Shown here: positions 50,782-58,891 of the stretch, one piece after another | Layout: each line of letters opens with the position of its first letter | How positions within the stretch are numbered: the stretch's first letter is position 1 | NCBI RefSeq assembly: GCF_019091455.1 | Contig: NZ_JAGXJN010000004.1 | Location: 124,001 to 188,000, forward strand | Origin: Chitinophaga sp. GbtcB8 | GTDB taxonomy: Bacteria > Bacteroidota > Bacteroidia > Chitinophagales > Chitinophagaceae | DNA length: 64,000 nucleotides | Reading direction: 5' to 3' | The notes under the pieces: generated by a model | The model's database searches: none | Told to the model about the DNA's origin: nothing | Seen by the model: the letters and a program-made list of their open reading frames with translations, nothing else | Program-made: the position numbers and the translations under genes

Positions 50782-52143
50782 TTGGAGTTCCATTCGGCAA
50801 GCATTTTTTCCGGCACGCCTTTGCTGCTACAGGCTGCAGCGCCCCCTATTGCCACGCCCAACGTGGTTATATACCTTTTGGTAATATTCATATTATTATT
50901 ACTGGCCTTTATAGTTTCCGGTGCTGAGGTTGCCTTTTTTACGCTCAACTACAAGGATCTGAACGTATTGAAAACCAGGCAGAACACCAGCGGCAAGCTC
51001 ATTACCAAGCTGCTGGAAAAGCCCAAATCATTACTGGCATCTTTACAAATAGCCGGCATTTTACTGGCCATTGCCTTTATAATGGTCACCAACTACCTGA
51101 TCACCCAAATGGAAGACCTGCAAACCCTGCCGGTAGTTTCCCTGGTAGTACGGATAGCAGTGATCTCTTTTATACTCCTGTTCTTTGGGCAGGTGCTGCC
51201 CCGTGTATGGGCGGCGCAGAACAACATTCGCTTTGCCACTTACTTTGCCTGGTTTGTAAGCATTATACATGCTACGCTGGAGCCGGTAAGTGATTTTTTT
51301 GTAGATATGAGCGCCAGCATAGAAGGCCGCCTGTTTCACCGTTTAAGCGGCGGCGCCGTTAATTACCAGGAAATAGATGAAGCCATTGAGCTGAGCGTAG
51401 ACCCTACCACCTCCCAGGAGGAAAAGAATATTCTGAAAGGCATTCTCAAATTCGGCAACATCACGGTGAAACAGATCATGCGTACCCGCCTGGATGTTTC
51501 CGGTATTGAATATGACAGCTCTTTTGAACAGATAGCCAAACAGGTGGCAGACCTGCACTACTCCCGCCTGCCGGTATATAAAGGCAACCTGGATAATATT
51601 GTAGGTGTTATTCACACCAAGGACCTGCTGCCCCACCTTGGCAAAGCCATTGGTTTTGACTGGCATGAGGTAATGCGCCAGCCTTTTTTTGTGCATGGCC
51701 ACAAGCTGATAGAGGACCTGCTGACAGAATTCCAGACCCGGCGTATGCACTTTGCCGTAGTGGTGGATGAATTTGGCGGCACCAGCGGTATTGTAACCCT
51801 GGAAGATATCATGGAGGAAGTGATCGGCGATATTAAGGATGAATTTGACGAGGAAGAATTTAACTATAGCAAAGTAGATAACTTCACCTATGTGTTTGAA
51901 GGAAAGACCATGCTGAACGATGTTTGCCGCATTATGAACGTGCCGCCCGATACTTTTGAACATGTAAAAGGCGAAAGCGATTCCATTGGCGGGCTGATAT
52001 TAGAGCTGGCCGGCAAATTTCCGGAAGAGAACAGCGTTATTAATTACAACAGCTTTGACTTTACCGTACTGGAAGTAAGCAAAATGCGCATACAGAAAGT
52101 ACAGGTAACCATTCGTCAGGATGAAGGTGTAGCCGCCGGCTAA
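50782..52143 (+). CDS. gldE: Gliding-associated CorC/HlyC-type membrane protein GldE
   Basis: 453 residues, starting at TTG 50782. Three to four N-terminal membrane helices (DUF21 domain, about 28-190; VVIYLLVIFILLLLAFIVSGAEVAFF), two CBS domains (about 205-335; QIMRTRLDVSGIEYDSSFEQI and LIEDLLTEFQTRRMHFAVVVDEFGGTSGIVTLEDIMEEVIGDI) and a C-terminal CorC/HlyC domain (about 350-440). Identified as GldE by its position directly before gldD. GldE is tied to GldD in gliding and type IX secretion in Flavobacterium; the family otherwise includes magnesium/cobalt exporters. Confidence 0.92.
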   Translation: MEFHSASIFSGTPLLLQAAAPPIATPNVVIYLLVIFILLLLAFIVSGAEVAFFTLNYKDLNVLKTRQNTSGKLITKLLEKPKSLLASLQIAGILLAIAFIMVTNYLITQMEDLQTLPVVSLVVRIAVISFILLFFGQVLPRVWAAQNNIRFATYFAWFVSIIHATLEPVSDFFVDMSASIEGRLFHRLSGGAVNYQEIDEAIELSVDPTTSQEEKNILKGILKFGNITVKQIMRTRLDVSGIEYDSSFEQIAKQVADLHYSRLPVYKGNLDNIVGVIHTKDLLPHLGKAIGFDWHEVMRQPFFVHGHKLIEDLLTEFQTRRMHFAVVVDEFGGTSGIVTLEDIMEEVIGDIKDEFDEEEFNYSKVDNFTYVFEGKTMLNDVCRIMNVPPDTFEHVKGESDSIGGLILELAGKFPEENSVINYNSFDFTVLEVSKMRIQKVQVTIRQDEGVAAG

Positions 52144-52176
52144 CCTGCTGTTTTCAACTATTCCAACCGCTGTAAC

Positions 52177-52755
52177 ATGAGGTACCTGCTTTTTATTTGC
52201 ATACTTTTTTTTGCCGCCTGCGAGCAAAGCTACACACCCAAGCCAAGAGGCTATTTCAACATCACCTTTCCACAAAAGCAATATCGGGTATTTGACCAGC
52301 CCGGATACCCTTATACCTTTGAATACCCGGCCTACGCACAGGTAACCAAAGACAGCACCTTTTTTGGCGAGCATCCTGAGAACCCTTACTGGATCAATAT
52401 AGACTTTCCTTCCCTGGATGGTAAGATATACGTGAGCTACAAGGAGATAGGCGCTAAGAACAAACTGGAAAACCTGGTGGCCGATGCCTTTAAAATGACC
52501 TATAAGCACACCTATAAGGCTGATTATATTGACGAGAAAGATATTAATAACGGGCATGGCGTAAGCGGCCTGTTTTACGAGGTGGGCGGAAATGCCGCCA
52601 GCGCCAAACAATTTTTTGCTACCGACTCCACTCATCATTTTTTACGCGGCGCGCTTTACTTTGATGCAACGCCCAATGCGGACTCCCTGGCGCCGGTGAA
52701 TAAATTCCTGCAGGAAGATATGTGGCACCTGGTGGAGACACTGCGGTGGCGGTAG
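52177..52755 (+). CDS. gldD: Gliding motility lipoprotein GldD
   Basis: 192 residues. Short lipoprotein signal (MRYLLFICILFFAAC, Cys 15), then the GldD core: YTPKPRGYFNITFPQKQYRVFD, YPYTFEYPAYAQV, NPYWINIDFPSLDGKIYVSYK, and GVSGLFYEVGGNAASAKQFFATDSTHHFLRGALYF. Required for gliding motility and type IX secretion in Flavobacterium johnsoniae. It follows gldE by 33 bases in one transcription unit. Confidence 0.95.
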   Translation: MRYLLFICILFFAACEQSYTPKPRGYFNITFPQKQYRVFDQPGYPYTFEYPAYAQVTKDSTFFGEHPENPYWINIDFPSLDGKIYVSYKEIGAKNKLENLVADAFKMTYKHTYKADYIDEKDINNGHGVSGLFYEVGGNAASAKQFFATDSTHHFLRGALYFDATPNADSLAPVNKFLQEDMWHLVETLRWR

Positions 52756-52778
52756 CGGATTGGTATTCACGTTCGCAG

Positions 52779-52854
52779 ACAGTGCTCTGTGGACAGTGGA
52801 CTAAAAACTGTAACTTTGCAACCAGGCATTCACAGGACAGTGAACTGTGAACTG
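52779..52854. repeat. cagtg/ctgtg word repeat between gldD and the DUF3109 gene
   Basis: acagtgctctgtggacagtgg (52779-52799) and cacaggacagtgaactgtgaactg (52831-52854) reiterate the same short words in both orientations. A TAACTTTG -7 box (52811-52818) lies between them and could drive the next gene from inside the repeat. Confidence 0.5.
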
Positions 52855-52860
52855 AAGAAC

Positions 52861-53430
52861 ATGATTGTAATAGACGACATATACATTAGTGACGAAGTAA
52901 TTGAGGAGCAGTTCGTGTGCAACCTGAGCGCCTGTAAGGGCGCCTGTTGTGTGGCCGGCGACTGTGGCGCGCCACTGGACAAACAGGAAGTAAAAACCCT
53001 GAAAAAGATCTTACCTAAAATAAGATCTTACCTGCGGGCAGAAGGCCTGGAAGAAATAGCAAAAACAGGCACCCATACTATTGACGATGAATACGGATAC
53101 GTAACCCCCATCGTAAATAAAGGGATCTGCGCCTATGCATCCATTGATGAAAAAGGCATAGTAGGCTGCGGTATTGAAAAAGCATATAATGACGGCGTAG
53201 TGGATTTTAAGAAACCTATCTCCTGCCATCTGTACCCCATCCGCATTAAAAAGTACGACAGTTATGAAACTGTGAATTATGACCGCTGGGATGTTTGCGC
53301 ACCCGCCTGCCGCAACGGTAAAAAACTACAGGTACCAGTGTACCGTTTTTTAAGAGAAGCGCTTATACGTAAATACGGGGAAGAGTTTTATACCGTGTTG
53401 GATAAGATAGCAAAGAAAAAGTACCCTTAA
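52861..53430 (+). CDS. DUF3109 family cysteine-rich protein
   Basis: 189 residues from the ATG at 52861 (MIVIDDIYISDEVIEEQFVC); the GTG at 52789 would translate repeat sequence. Conserved cysteines: FVCNLSACKGACCVAGDCGAPL near the N-terminus, then GICAYA, GCGIEKAY, SCHLYPIRI and CAPACRNGKKL. The cluster pattern is like that of Fe-S or zinc proteins of the YkgJ type. Function unknown. Followed directly by a nested hairpin (53428-53488). Confidence 0.9.
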   Translation: MIVIDDIYISDEVIEEQFVCNLSACKGACCVAGDCGAPLDKQEVKTLKKILPKIRSYLRAEGLEEIAKTGTHTIDDEYGYVTPIVNKGICAYASIDEKGIVGCGIEKAYNDGVVDFKKPISCHLYPIRIKKYDSYETVNYDRWDVCAPACRNGKKLQVPVYRFLREALIRKYGEEFYTVLDKIAKKKYP

Positions 53431-53488
53431 AAGCTGGCCGGGTTTTTGACCGGACCAGTCAGGTTTTAGAAACGGCCTGACAGCTTTA
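53428..53488 (+). terminator. Nested hairpin abutting the DUF3109 gene stop
   Basis: The stop TAA (53428-53430) is followed by aaagctg.. pairing with ..cagcttt at about 53487, with gtcagg/cctgac inside. The word gtcagg recurs at 53513-53518 and, inverted, at 53535-53540. No T run follows, so termination may be weak. Confidence 0.5.
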
Positions 53489-53592
53489 ACATAGCAAACA
53501 AGAACAAGACCCGTCAGGTCTGAGATATACTAACTGACCTATCCCTTGAAGTTCCCTATCTTTATTTTGGATCTTGGAATTTTATATTGCTT

Positions 53593-54972
53593 ATGCAACA
53601 AACTGCATCCACTTTCCTGGAAAAAAGCGAACAGAAAGCCGCTGATCTGGGACACCGCCGTACTATCAATTTCAACATTGGTAAATATAATACTGCCGTA
53701 AAATCGGGCAAGCTGCAGTTCACAGAGCTGCAAACTGCCCGGGAGCGGGCCAAGAATATTAAGTGGCGGGCCATAGAACACCTGGATAAATACCTGGAAG
53801 AATTTGAAATGCAGTTCACCAAACGGGGTGGCAAGGTGATATGGGCAGAGAATACCCAGCAGGTGCAGGAGGAGATACTGGCCATTTGCCAGGCCAAACA
53901 ATGCAAAAGCATTGTAAAAAGTAAATCCATGGCAACGGAAGAAGTGCACCTGAACGACTTCCTGGCTAAACAAGGCATTGAATGTGTAGAGACCGACCTG
54001 GGTGAATATATTCAACAGCTGGATGGGGAACCGCCTTACCATATTGTTACACCGGCCATGCATAAAAGCAAGGAAGATGTAGCACAGCTCTTTACCGAAA
54101 AGCTGGGCACTGCACCCGGCCTTACTCCTGAACAGCTTACGCTGGTAGCCCGTGAGAACCTGCGGCAAAAATACCTGCAGGCAGAAATAGGTATTACCGG
54201 CGCCAATTTTATTATAGCAGATACCGGCTCTGTAGCCGTGAGTGAAAATGAAGGCAATGCCCGCCTGAGCACGGCTTTTCCCAAAACACATATTGTGCTG
54301 GTAGGCATTGAAAAAGTGCTGCCATCCGTCAACGACCTGGCGCTGTTCTGGCCCCTGCTGGCCACTTACGGCACCGGGCAGCAGGTAACGGTGTACAACT
54401 CCATTTTCAGTGGTCCGCGCCAGGAAGGGGAAACAGACGGGCCGGAAGAAATGTACGTGATACTCATGGATAACGGGCGCACCAGCCTGTTACAGGATAC
54501 GGAAGCCCGCGAAGCGCTGTACTGCATACGCTGCGGATCCTGCCTGAATGCCTGCCCGGTATATAAAAATATTGGCGGCCATGCATACGGTACCACATAC
54601 AGCGGCCCTATAGGCGCGGTGATCACCCCTTACCTTCAGAGCATGGAATCGTATGGGCATTTAAGTTATGCCTCCTCCCTCTGCGGCAACTGTACAGAGG
54701 TATGCCCCGTGCGTATTAACCTGCATGAGCTGTTATTACACAACCGCCACAAAGCAGTAGAAGAGAACTATACATCCGGTGGTGAAAAAATGGCCTGGTT
54801 TGGCTGGAAGCAGGCCTCCCTGAGCCGTAGAATGATGAACATGACCAATGGCAAAATGAAGAACTTTTTCATGAAACGTTTTTTTGCCAAAGCCTGGGGC
54901 GATGACCGGGAGCTACCTGTGTTTGCCCCTAAATCATTTAACCAGATGTGGAAAGAAAGAAAAAAGCACTAA
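53593..54972 (+). CDS. lutB: LutB-like iron-sulfur oxidoreductase
   Basis: 459 residues from the ATG at 53593. LUD domain (about 70-300; SKSMATEEVHLNDFLAKQGIECVETDLGEYIQQL, ITGANFIIADTGSVAVSENEGNARL), then two 4Fe-4S motifs (CIRCGSCLNACP and CGNCTEVCP) and a C-terminal helical region. In Bacillus, LutABC oxidises L-lactate; lutA and lutC are not in this window. Lactate as substrate is an inference from the family. Followed after 10 bases by a Pmp3-like gene. Confidence 0.9.
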   Translation: MQQTASTFLEKSEQKAADLGHRRTINFNIGKYNTAVKSGKLQFTELQTARERAKNIKWRAIEHLDKYLEEFEMQFTKRGGKVIWAENTQQVQEEILAICQAKQCKSIVKSKSMATEEVHLNDFLAKQGIECVETDLGEYIQQLDGEPPYHIVTPAMHKSKEDVAQLFTEKLGTAPGLTPEQLTLVARENLRQKYLQAEIGITGANFIIADTGSVAVSENEGNARLSTAFPKTHIVLVGIEKVLPSVNDLALFWPLLATYGTGQQVTVYNSIFSGPRQEGETDGPEEMYVILMDNGRTSLLQDTEAREALYCIRCGSCLNACPVYKNIGGHAYGTTYSGPIGAVITPYLQSMESYGHLSYASSLCGNCTEVCPVRINLHELLLHNRHKAVEENYTSGGEKMAWFGWKQASLSRRMMNMTNGKMKNFFMKRFFAKAWGDDRELPVFAPKSFNQMWKERKKH

Positions 54973-54982
54973 TACCTGTTTT

Positions 54983-55180
54983 ATGACCCTCTTAGCAATC
55001 TTGTTACCCTGGCTTTCCTTTTTATTAAGGGGACGTATACTGCGGGGTATTCTTTGCCTGCTATTGCAGATCACCCTTATTGGCTGGCTGCCTGCAGCCC
55101 TCTGGGCATTATCTTCCCTGAATGAAAGCCGCGCAGACAGAAGGAACCGGAAGCTGATACGGGCGATAAGAAACCAGTAA
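54983..55180 (+). CDS. Small YqaE/Pmp3-like membrane protein
   Basis: 65 residues from the ATG at 54983 (MTLLAILLPWLSFLLRGRILRGILC). Two membrane helices separated by an R-G-R-I turn (LLPWLSFLLRGRILRGILCLLLQITLIGWLPAALWAL) and a basic tail (SRADRRNRKLIRAI). The pattern fits the Pmp3/UPF0057 family of small membrane proteins linked to membrane potential and stress, in a divergent form. It starts 10 bases after lutB and may be in the same transcript. Confidence 0.75.
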   Translation: MTLLAILLPWLSFLLRGRILRGILCLLLQITLIGWLPAALWALSSLNESRADRRNRKLIRAIRNQ

Positions 55181-55249
55181 TTGCAGATATGCAAATGATG
55201 GAGATGATAGCAGAACGTTAACCTTCAATATCATTTCATCCGCACATCA
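55181..55249. repeat. Word repeat between convergent genes (gatg/atgata vocabulary)
   Basis: ttgcagatatgcaaatgat and gagatgata words (55181-55209) mirror tatcatttcatccgcacatc (55229-55248). The TGA stop of the anti-sigma fusion gene (55247-55249, minus strand) is inside the right block. Related in wording to the gtgcaaatatgcagat family. Confidence 0.5.
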
Positions 55250-56632
55250 ATTAACTTTCGCCTTTATCCGCTCAAACATCAGCTGGTGGCCCAGGCCATT
55301 GAGGTGTACCCCATCGCCACTATTGTACTGCGGTAACAGAGAGCCATCCGGAGCGCTGAGTCCTTCCCAGCAATCAATATAGTTATGAGGGTAATGCCGG
55401 ATAATGTAATCCCGCATTGTTATCAGCTGTTTTCGTTTAGCCGCCCCCGTATTACGGGGCTGGGTGGTGGTAATATAACAGGTTACATGCTGCTGGCGCG
55501 CCAGCTTCATTACTGCATCCAGGTTACGCTGGTATTCTTTTAATGAGTAACCAACATTAATATCATTGGAGGGCATGTTAATGATGATCATATCCGGCTG
55601 CAGGGCCAGTGCCTGTGTAATGTTGTGAGCAGCATCCGGTTTGGGCTTCAGGAAGGGAACATCCGCATCGCTGGGCAGTATGCGGTAAGAGGTAAAACCA
55701 CCTACTGCCAGGTTGGTAACCGTTGATTGCGGCGCTTTTTCCTGCAGGTATTTACGCAGCAGGTTTACCCAGGTACTGTCTTTGGTTTTAGGCCCAACAC
55801 CTTCCGCGGTAGAGGATCCCAGCACTACAATATGCCGGGCCACCGGCGCCATCATCATTTTGGCTCTCAGCTTTTCATCCGGGGTACGCTCCTGGGCTAC
55901 CATGGCCTGGTTACGGTTCACACGGGCAAAACCCTTTGCTTCATTGGCATTGCCGTTCGCTTTTTGCTGGGAGAAGTTGTTATATGCATCCTTTTTTGCA
56001 TCCGCTGTGGTATCTGCCATCATTATACGGGGCGCTGCAGGTGCGGCTTGTACCAGCGCATCTTCTGCCGGTGCCTCTGCCTCTGCAGATCTTATGGCGG
56101 CATCGCTGGCTTTTTCCACCTTAAGAGCGGGTGCAGATGGCTGCACTACATCTTTAGCCGGGGCGCTGGCAACAGCTGGTAGTGACGGTGGTATGGTGCC
56201 CGGTTTGACTGCCGGCTCACTAGCCTGTGTTGCCGGTTGTGCAATGCTATCCTGTACGCTGGGAATGGCATTTTCAGTGGTAGATACCTTTGCTATATCT
56301 TTCCGGTGGTTAAGCTCCTGATGGTTGATCCAGATAAAGCTCAGGCCCAGTATCAGCAAAATAGCCGCGGCTGATGCCCAGCGGTAATACATGATCCGTA
56401 CTTTTCCTTTATCACTGTTCACCCGCTGCTCTAAGCGGTTTTCCAGATCGGCCAGGTGGGCTGACTGGTCCGGCCCATGGGCAGCGTAACCTTCCAGCGC
56501 ATCGGTCAGGAAAGGATCGTTCAGCGCCTGCCGTTCCAGGGCATGCATAGCCTTATCATCCAGCTCACCGGCCAGGTACTGGCGTATCAGCTCTTCGCTG
56601 ACGGGTTTATTATTTGAATGATTATCAGGCAT
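55247..56632 (-). CDS. Anti-sigma factor fused to a periplasmic SGNH/GDSL esterase
   Basis: 461 residues. Cytoplasmic anti-sigma region (about 1-75; SEELIRQYLAGELDDKAMHALERQALNDPFLTDALEGY), one membrane helix (about 84-102; WASAAAILLILGLSFIWI), a disordered Ala/Pro/Ser/Val-rich linker (about 105-255), then an SGNH hydrolase domain (about 265-461) with block I VLGSSTAEGVG (Gly-Ser-Ser instead of Gly-Asp-Ser), block II NLAVGGFTS, block III MPSNDIN and block V GDGVHLNGLGHQL. Its ATG overlaps the sigma factor stop by eight bases, so the two are translationally coupled. The esterase may sense or process an envelope lipid or acylated sugar. Confidence 0.85.
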   Translation of the reverse strand: MPDNHSNNKPVSEELIRQYLAGELDDKAMHALERQALNDPFLTDALEGYAAHGPDQSAHLADLENRLEQRVNSDKGKVRIMYYRWASAAAILLILGLSFIWINHQELNHRKDIAKVSTTENAIPSVQDSIAQPATQASEPAVKPGTIPPSLPAVASAPAKDVVQPSAPALKVEKASDAAIRSAEAEAPAEDALVQAAPAAPRIMMADTTADAKKDAYNNFSQQKANGNANEAKGFARVNRNQAMVAQERTPDEKLRAKMMMAPVARHIVVLGSSTAEGVGPKTKDSTWVNLLRKYLQEKAPQSTVTNLAVGGFTSYRILPSDADVPFLKPKPDAAHNITQALALQPDMIIINMPSNDINVGYSLKEYQRNLDAVMKLARQQHVTCYITTTQPRNTGAAKRKQLITMRDYIIRHYPHNYIDCWEGLSAPDGSLLPQYNSGDGVHLNGLGHQLMFERIKAKVN

Positions 56633-57182
56633 GTTGTTGTTGCTCCATACAAATTTTCAGGTTACGCTTCCCGTTCTGTATATAGCTTTTCACTTTATTC
56701 ATTTCATACCCTGTAAGGGCGGCTACTTCCCGGTAGCTTTTCTCCTGCAGGTAAAAAAGGTTTACACTTTTTTGCTGCTCCTCCGGTAAGGTTTCCAGGC
56801 ATTTTTCCATGGCCTGCAAATTATCCTCCAGGCTTATTCCGTTCTCATGATGTGCAATTTCCTCATTTTCCATAAGCGGCCTGTCTTCTATGGAAACCTG
56901 CCAGCCCTCCTTTGTTTTCAGGGACCGCAGCTTCATGAGGCAATGGTTGCGGGCCAGCACGTGAAGCCAGCTTTTGAAATTCTGTACCTCATGCTGTTTC
57001 AGCTTGGGTATCAGCTCCTCGAAGATCTGCATTACTGCATCCTTACTGGCTGCTTCATCAAAATACCGCAGGCATACCCCGTACACCAGGTTCATATAAC
57101 GCTGATACAGGGCCGCCAGGTAATCCAGCTTACCGGAAGCTTTGTACTCCCGGATCAGGTCTGCATCCGCAGCATTTTGCAT
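56625..57182 (-). CDS. ECF RNA polymerase sigma factor
   Basis: 185 residues from the ATG at 57182 (MQNAADADLIREYKASGKLD). Region 2 (LAALYQRYMNLVYGVCLRYFDEAASKDAVMQIFEELIPKL) and region 4 (LETLPEEQQKSVNLFYLQEKSYREVAALTGYEMNKVKSYIQNGKRNLKI) are clear; the region between is short and acidic. Overlaps the anti-sigma/esterase gene by eight bases (ATGCCTGA, 56625-56632). It is probably held inactive by that membrane protein and released by an envelope signal. Confidence 0.93.
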   Translation of the reverse strand: MQNAADADLIREYKASGKLDYLAALYQRYMNLVYGVCLRYFDEAASKDAVMQIFEELIPKLKQHEVQNFKSWLHVLARNHCLMKLRSLKTKEGWQVSIEDRPLMENEEIAHHENGISLEDNLQAMEKCLETLPEEQQKSVNLFYLQEKSYREVAALTGYEMNKVKSYIQNGKRNLKICMEQQQHA

Positions 57183-57252
57183 GATATTATGGTGTAGGAA
57201 TGCCATAGGCTATGGCACAATACTATAAAAAAAATCTGTAACGGGTGGAGGT

Positions 57253-57367
57253 GAGTGAAAATGTAAAATCATAAATGTTAAATTTCAAATGTAAAAGGGA
57301 GTGCAGCATTATTGCCACACTCCCTTTTACATTTATCATTTGAAATTTTACATTTTACATTCCCTTA
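57253..57367. terminator. Long inverted repeat after purH (word type)
   Basis: Core gtaaaagggagtg (57291-57303) pairs exactly with cactcccttttac (57318-57330); both flanks continue in aaatgtaaaatttcaaatg words for about 35 more bases. The outer end touches the purH stop (57365-57367). Functions as the purH terminator by position; the GC part of the stem is short and the flanks are AT words. Confidence 0.75.
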
Positions 57368-58879
57368 GTGTTTAAAGTGCCGTATGCCAGTCATGATCAT
57401 TACCATGCCATTCTGCTTACAGTATTCAACAGAGTCGTTATCGCGTACAGAACCACCGGGTTGTATTACGGAAGTAATGCCTGCTTCATGCGCTATCTGC
57501 ACACAGTCATTAAAGGGGAAGAAAGCGTCAGAAGCCATGGCAGCGCCTTTCAGGTCAAAGTTGAACTGTTTGGCTTTTTCAATGGCATGGCGCAGCGCAT
57601 CTATACGGGAGGTTTGGCCGCAGCCTTTGCCTATCAGCTGTTTGTTCTTAACCAGCGCAATAGCGTTTGATTTCAGGTGCTTGCACACCAGGTTGGCAAA
57701 CTCCAGGTCGGCCTTTTCAGCGGTATCCGCAGGGCGGGCGCCAGCATCGGTCCAATCTTTATAGTTAACGGTATCGCTATCCTGCACCAGTACACCGTTC
57801 AGCACATTCTTATACACATAGGGCTGTTTTACCGCCTGTTTCTGCTGCAGCAAAATGCGGTTCTTTTTGGTGGTGAGCACGGCCAGGGCATCTTCATCAA
57901 ACCCGGGCGCTATCAGTATTTCAAAGAAAATTTCGTTGATCGCTTCTGCGGTAGCTTTGTCTATTACTTTATTAGCAGCCAGCACACCGCCAAACGCACT
58001 TTCCTTATCGCCTGCCAGGGCAGCTTCCCAGGCTTCTTTCAGGGTAGCGCGGCTGGCAATACCGCATACATTGGTATGTTTTATTACTACAAAGGTGGTT
58101 TCCGTAAACTCCTGCACCAGCTGGCAGGCGGCATCCACATCCACCAGGTTGTTATAAGACAGCTCCTTACCATGCAGCTTGTTAAACAGCTCCTGAAGGT
58201 TACCGAAGAAAATGCCGCGCTGGTGCGGGTTTTCCCCGTAGCGCATTACCTGGCCCTGGGGGGCAGATACCTGGAAATATTGCTGGGGCTCATTGTTCAG
58301 GAAATACCCTGCAATGGCTACATCATAGTGTGCGCACACTTCAAATGCTTTGGCAGCAAAGCGGCGGCGGTCTTCTATGCTGGTAGCGCCTTTATTTTCT
58401 ACCAGTACTTTTTCCAGGTCGGCATACTGGTCTTTGGAAGCAACAATCACTACATCTTTATAGTTCTTGCCGGCAGCGCGTATCAGGGATACACCGCCTA
58501 TATCTATCTTTTCAATAATGGCCTGTTCTTCCGTAGTGCTTTTAACGGTTTCCTCAAAGGGGTACAGGTCTACTATTACCAGGTCTATTTCCGGGATACC
58601 ATATTCCTGCAATTGCTCCAGGTCCTGGTTATTACCGCGGCGTGCCAATATGCCGCCAAAAACCTTCGGGTGCAGGGTTTTTACCCGGCCGCCCAATATA
58701 GAAGGATATGCGGTGAGGTCCTCTACCGCTACACATTTCACGCCCTGCTCCTCAATAAATTTCTGGGTACCGCCGGTGGAGTAAATTGTTACGCCCTGCG
58801 CACCCAATTCTTTCACGATGTTCTCCAGGTTATCTTTATAGAAAACGGAGATCAGTGCTGATTTAATTTGCTTTTGCAT
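57365..58879 (-). CDS. purH: Bifunctional AICAR transformylase/IMP cyclohydrolase
   Basis: 504 residues. N-terminal IMP cyclohydrolase with MGS-like fold (SALISVFYKDNLENIVKEL, YSTGGTQKFIEEQG, LGGRVKTLHPKVFGGILARR), C-terminal AICAR transformylase (RYGENPHQRG, VVIKHTNVCGIA, SDAFFPFNDCVQIAHEAGITSVIQPGGSVRD). It carries out the last two steps of IMP synthesis. It starts 12 bases after the comEC stop, so the two genes form an operon on the minus strand. Confidence 0.98.
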   Translation of the reverse strand: MQKQIKSALISVFYKDNLENIVKELGAQGVTIYSTGGTQKFIEEQGVKCVAVEDLTAYPSILGGRVKTLHPKVFGGILARRGNNQDLEQLQEYGIPEIDLVIVDLYPFEETVKSTTEEQAIIEKIDIGGVSLIRAAGKNYKDVVIVASKDQYADLEKVLVENKGATSIEDRRRFAAKAFEVCAHYDVAIAGYFLNNEPQQYFQVSAPQGQVMRYGENPHQRGIFFGNLQELFNKLHGKELSYNNLVDVDAACQLVQEFTETTFVVIKHTNVCGIASRATLKEAWEAALAGDKESAFGGVLAANKVIDKATAEAINEIFFEILIAPGFDEDALAVLTTKKNRILLQQKQAVKQPYVYKNVLNGVLVQDSDTVNYKDWTDAGARPADTAEKADLEFANLVCKHLKSNAIALVKNKQLIGKGCGQTSRIDALRHAIEKAKQFNFDLKGAAMASDAFFPFNDCVQIAHEAGITSVIQPGGSVRDNDSVEYCKQNGMVMIMTGIRHFKH

Positions 58880-58891
58880 GAATGGAAAACA

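Noticed and set aside
52789..52860. Extended N-terminus of the DUF3109 protein from GTG 52789
   Set aside because: The added residues translate the cagtg word repeat, and the family start is the ATG at 52861.
57677..58861. 394-codon open frame on the plus strand
   Set aside because: It lies entirely antisense to purH, whose family motifs are certain; the translation is low in charged residues and shows no domain.
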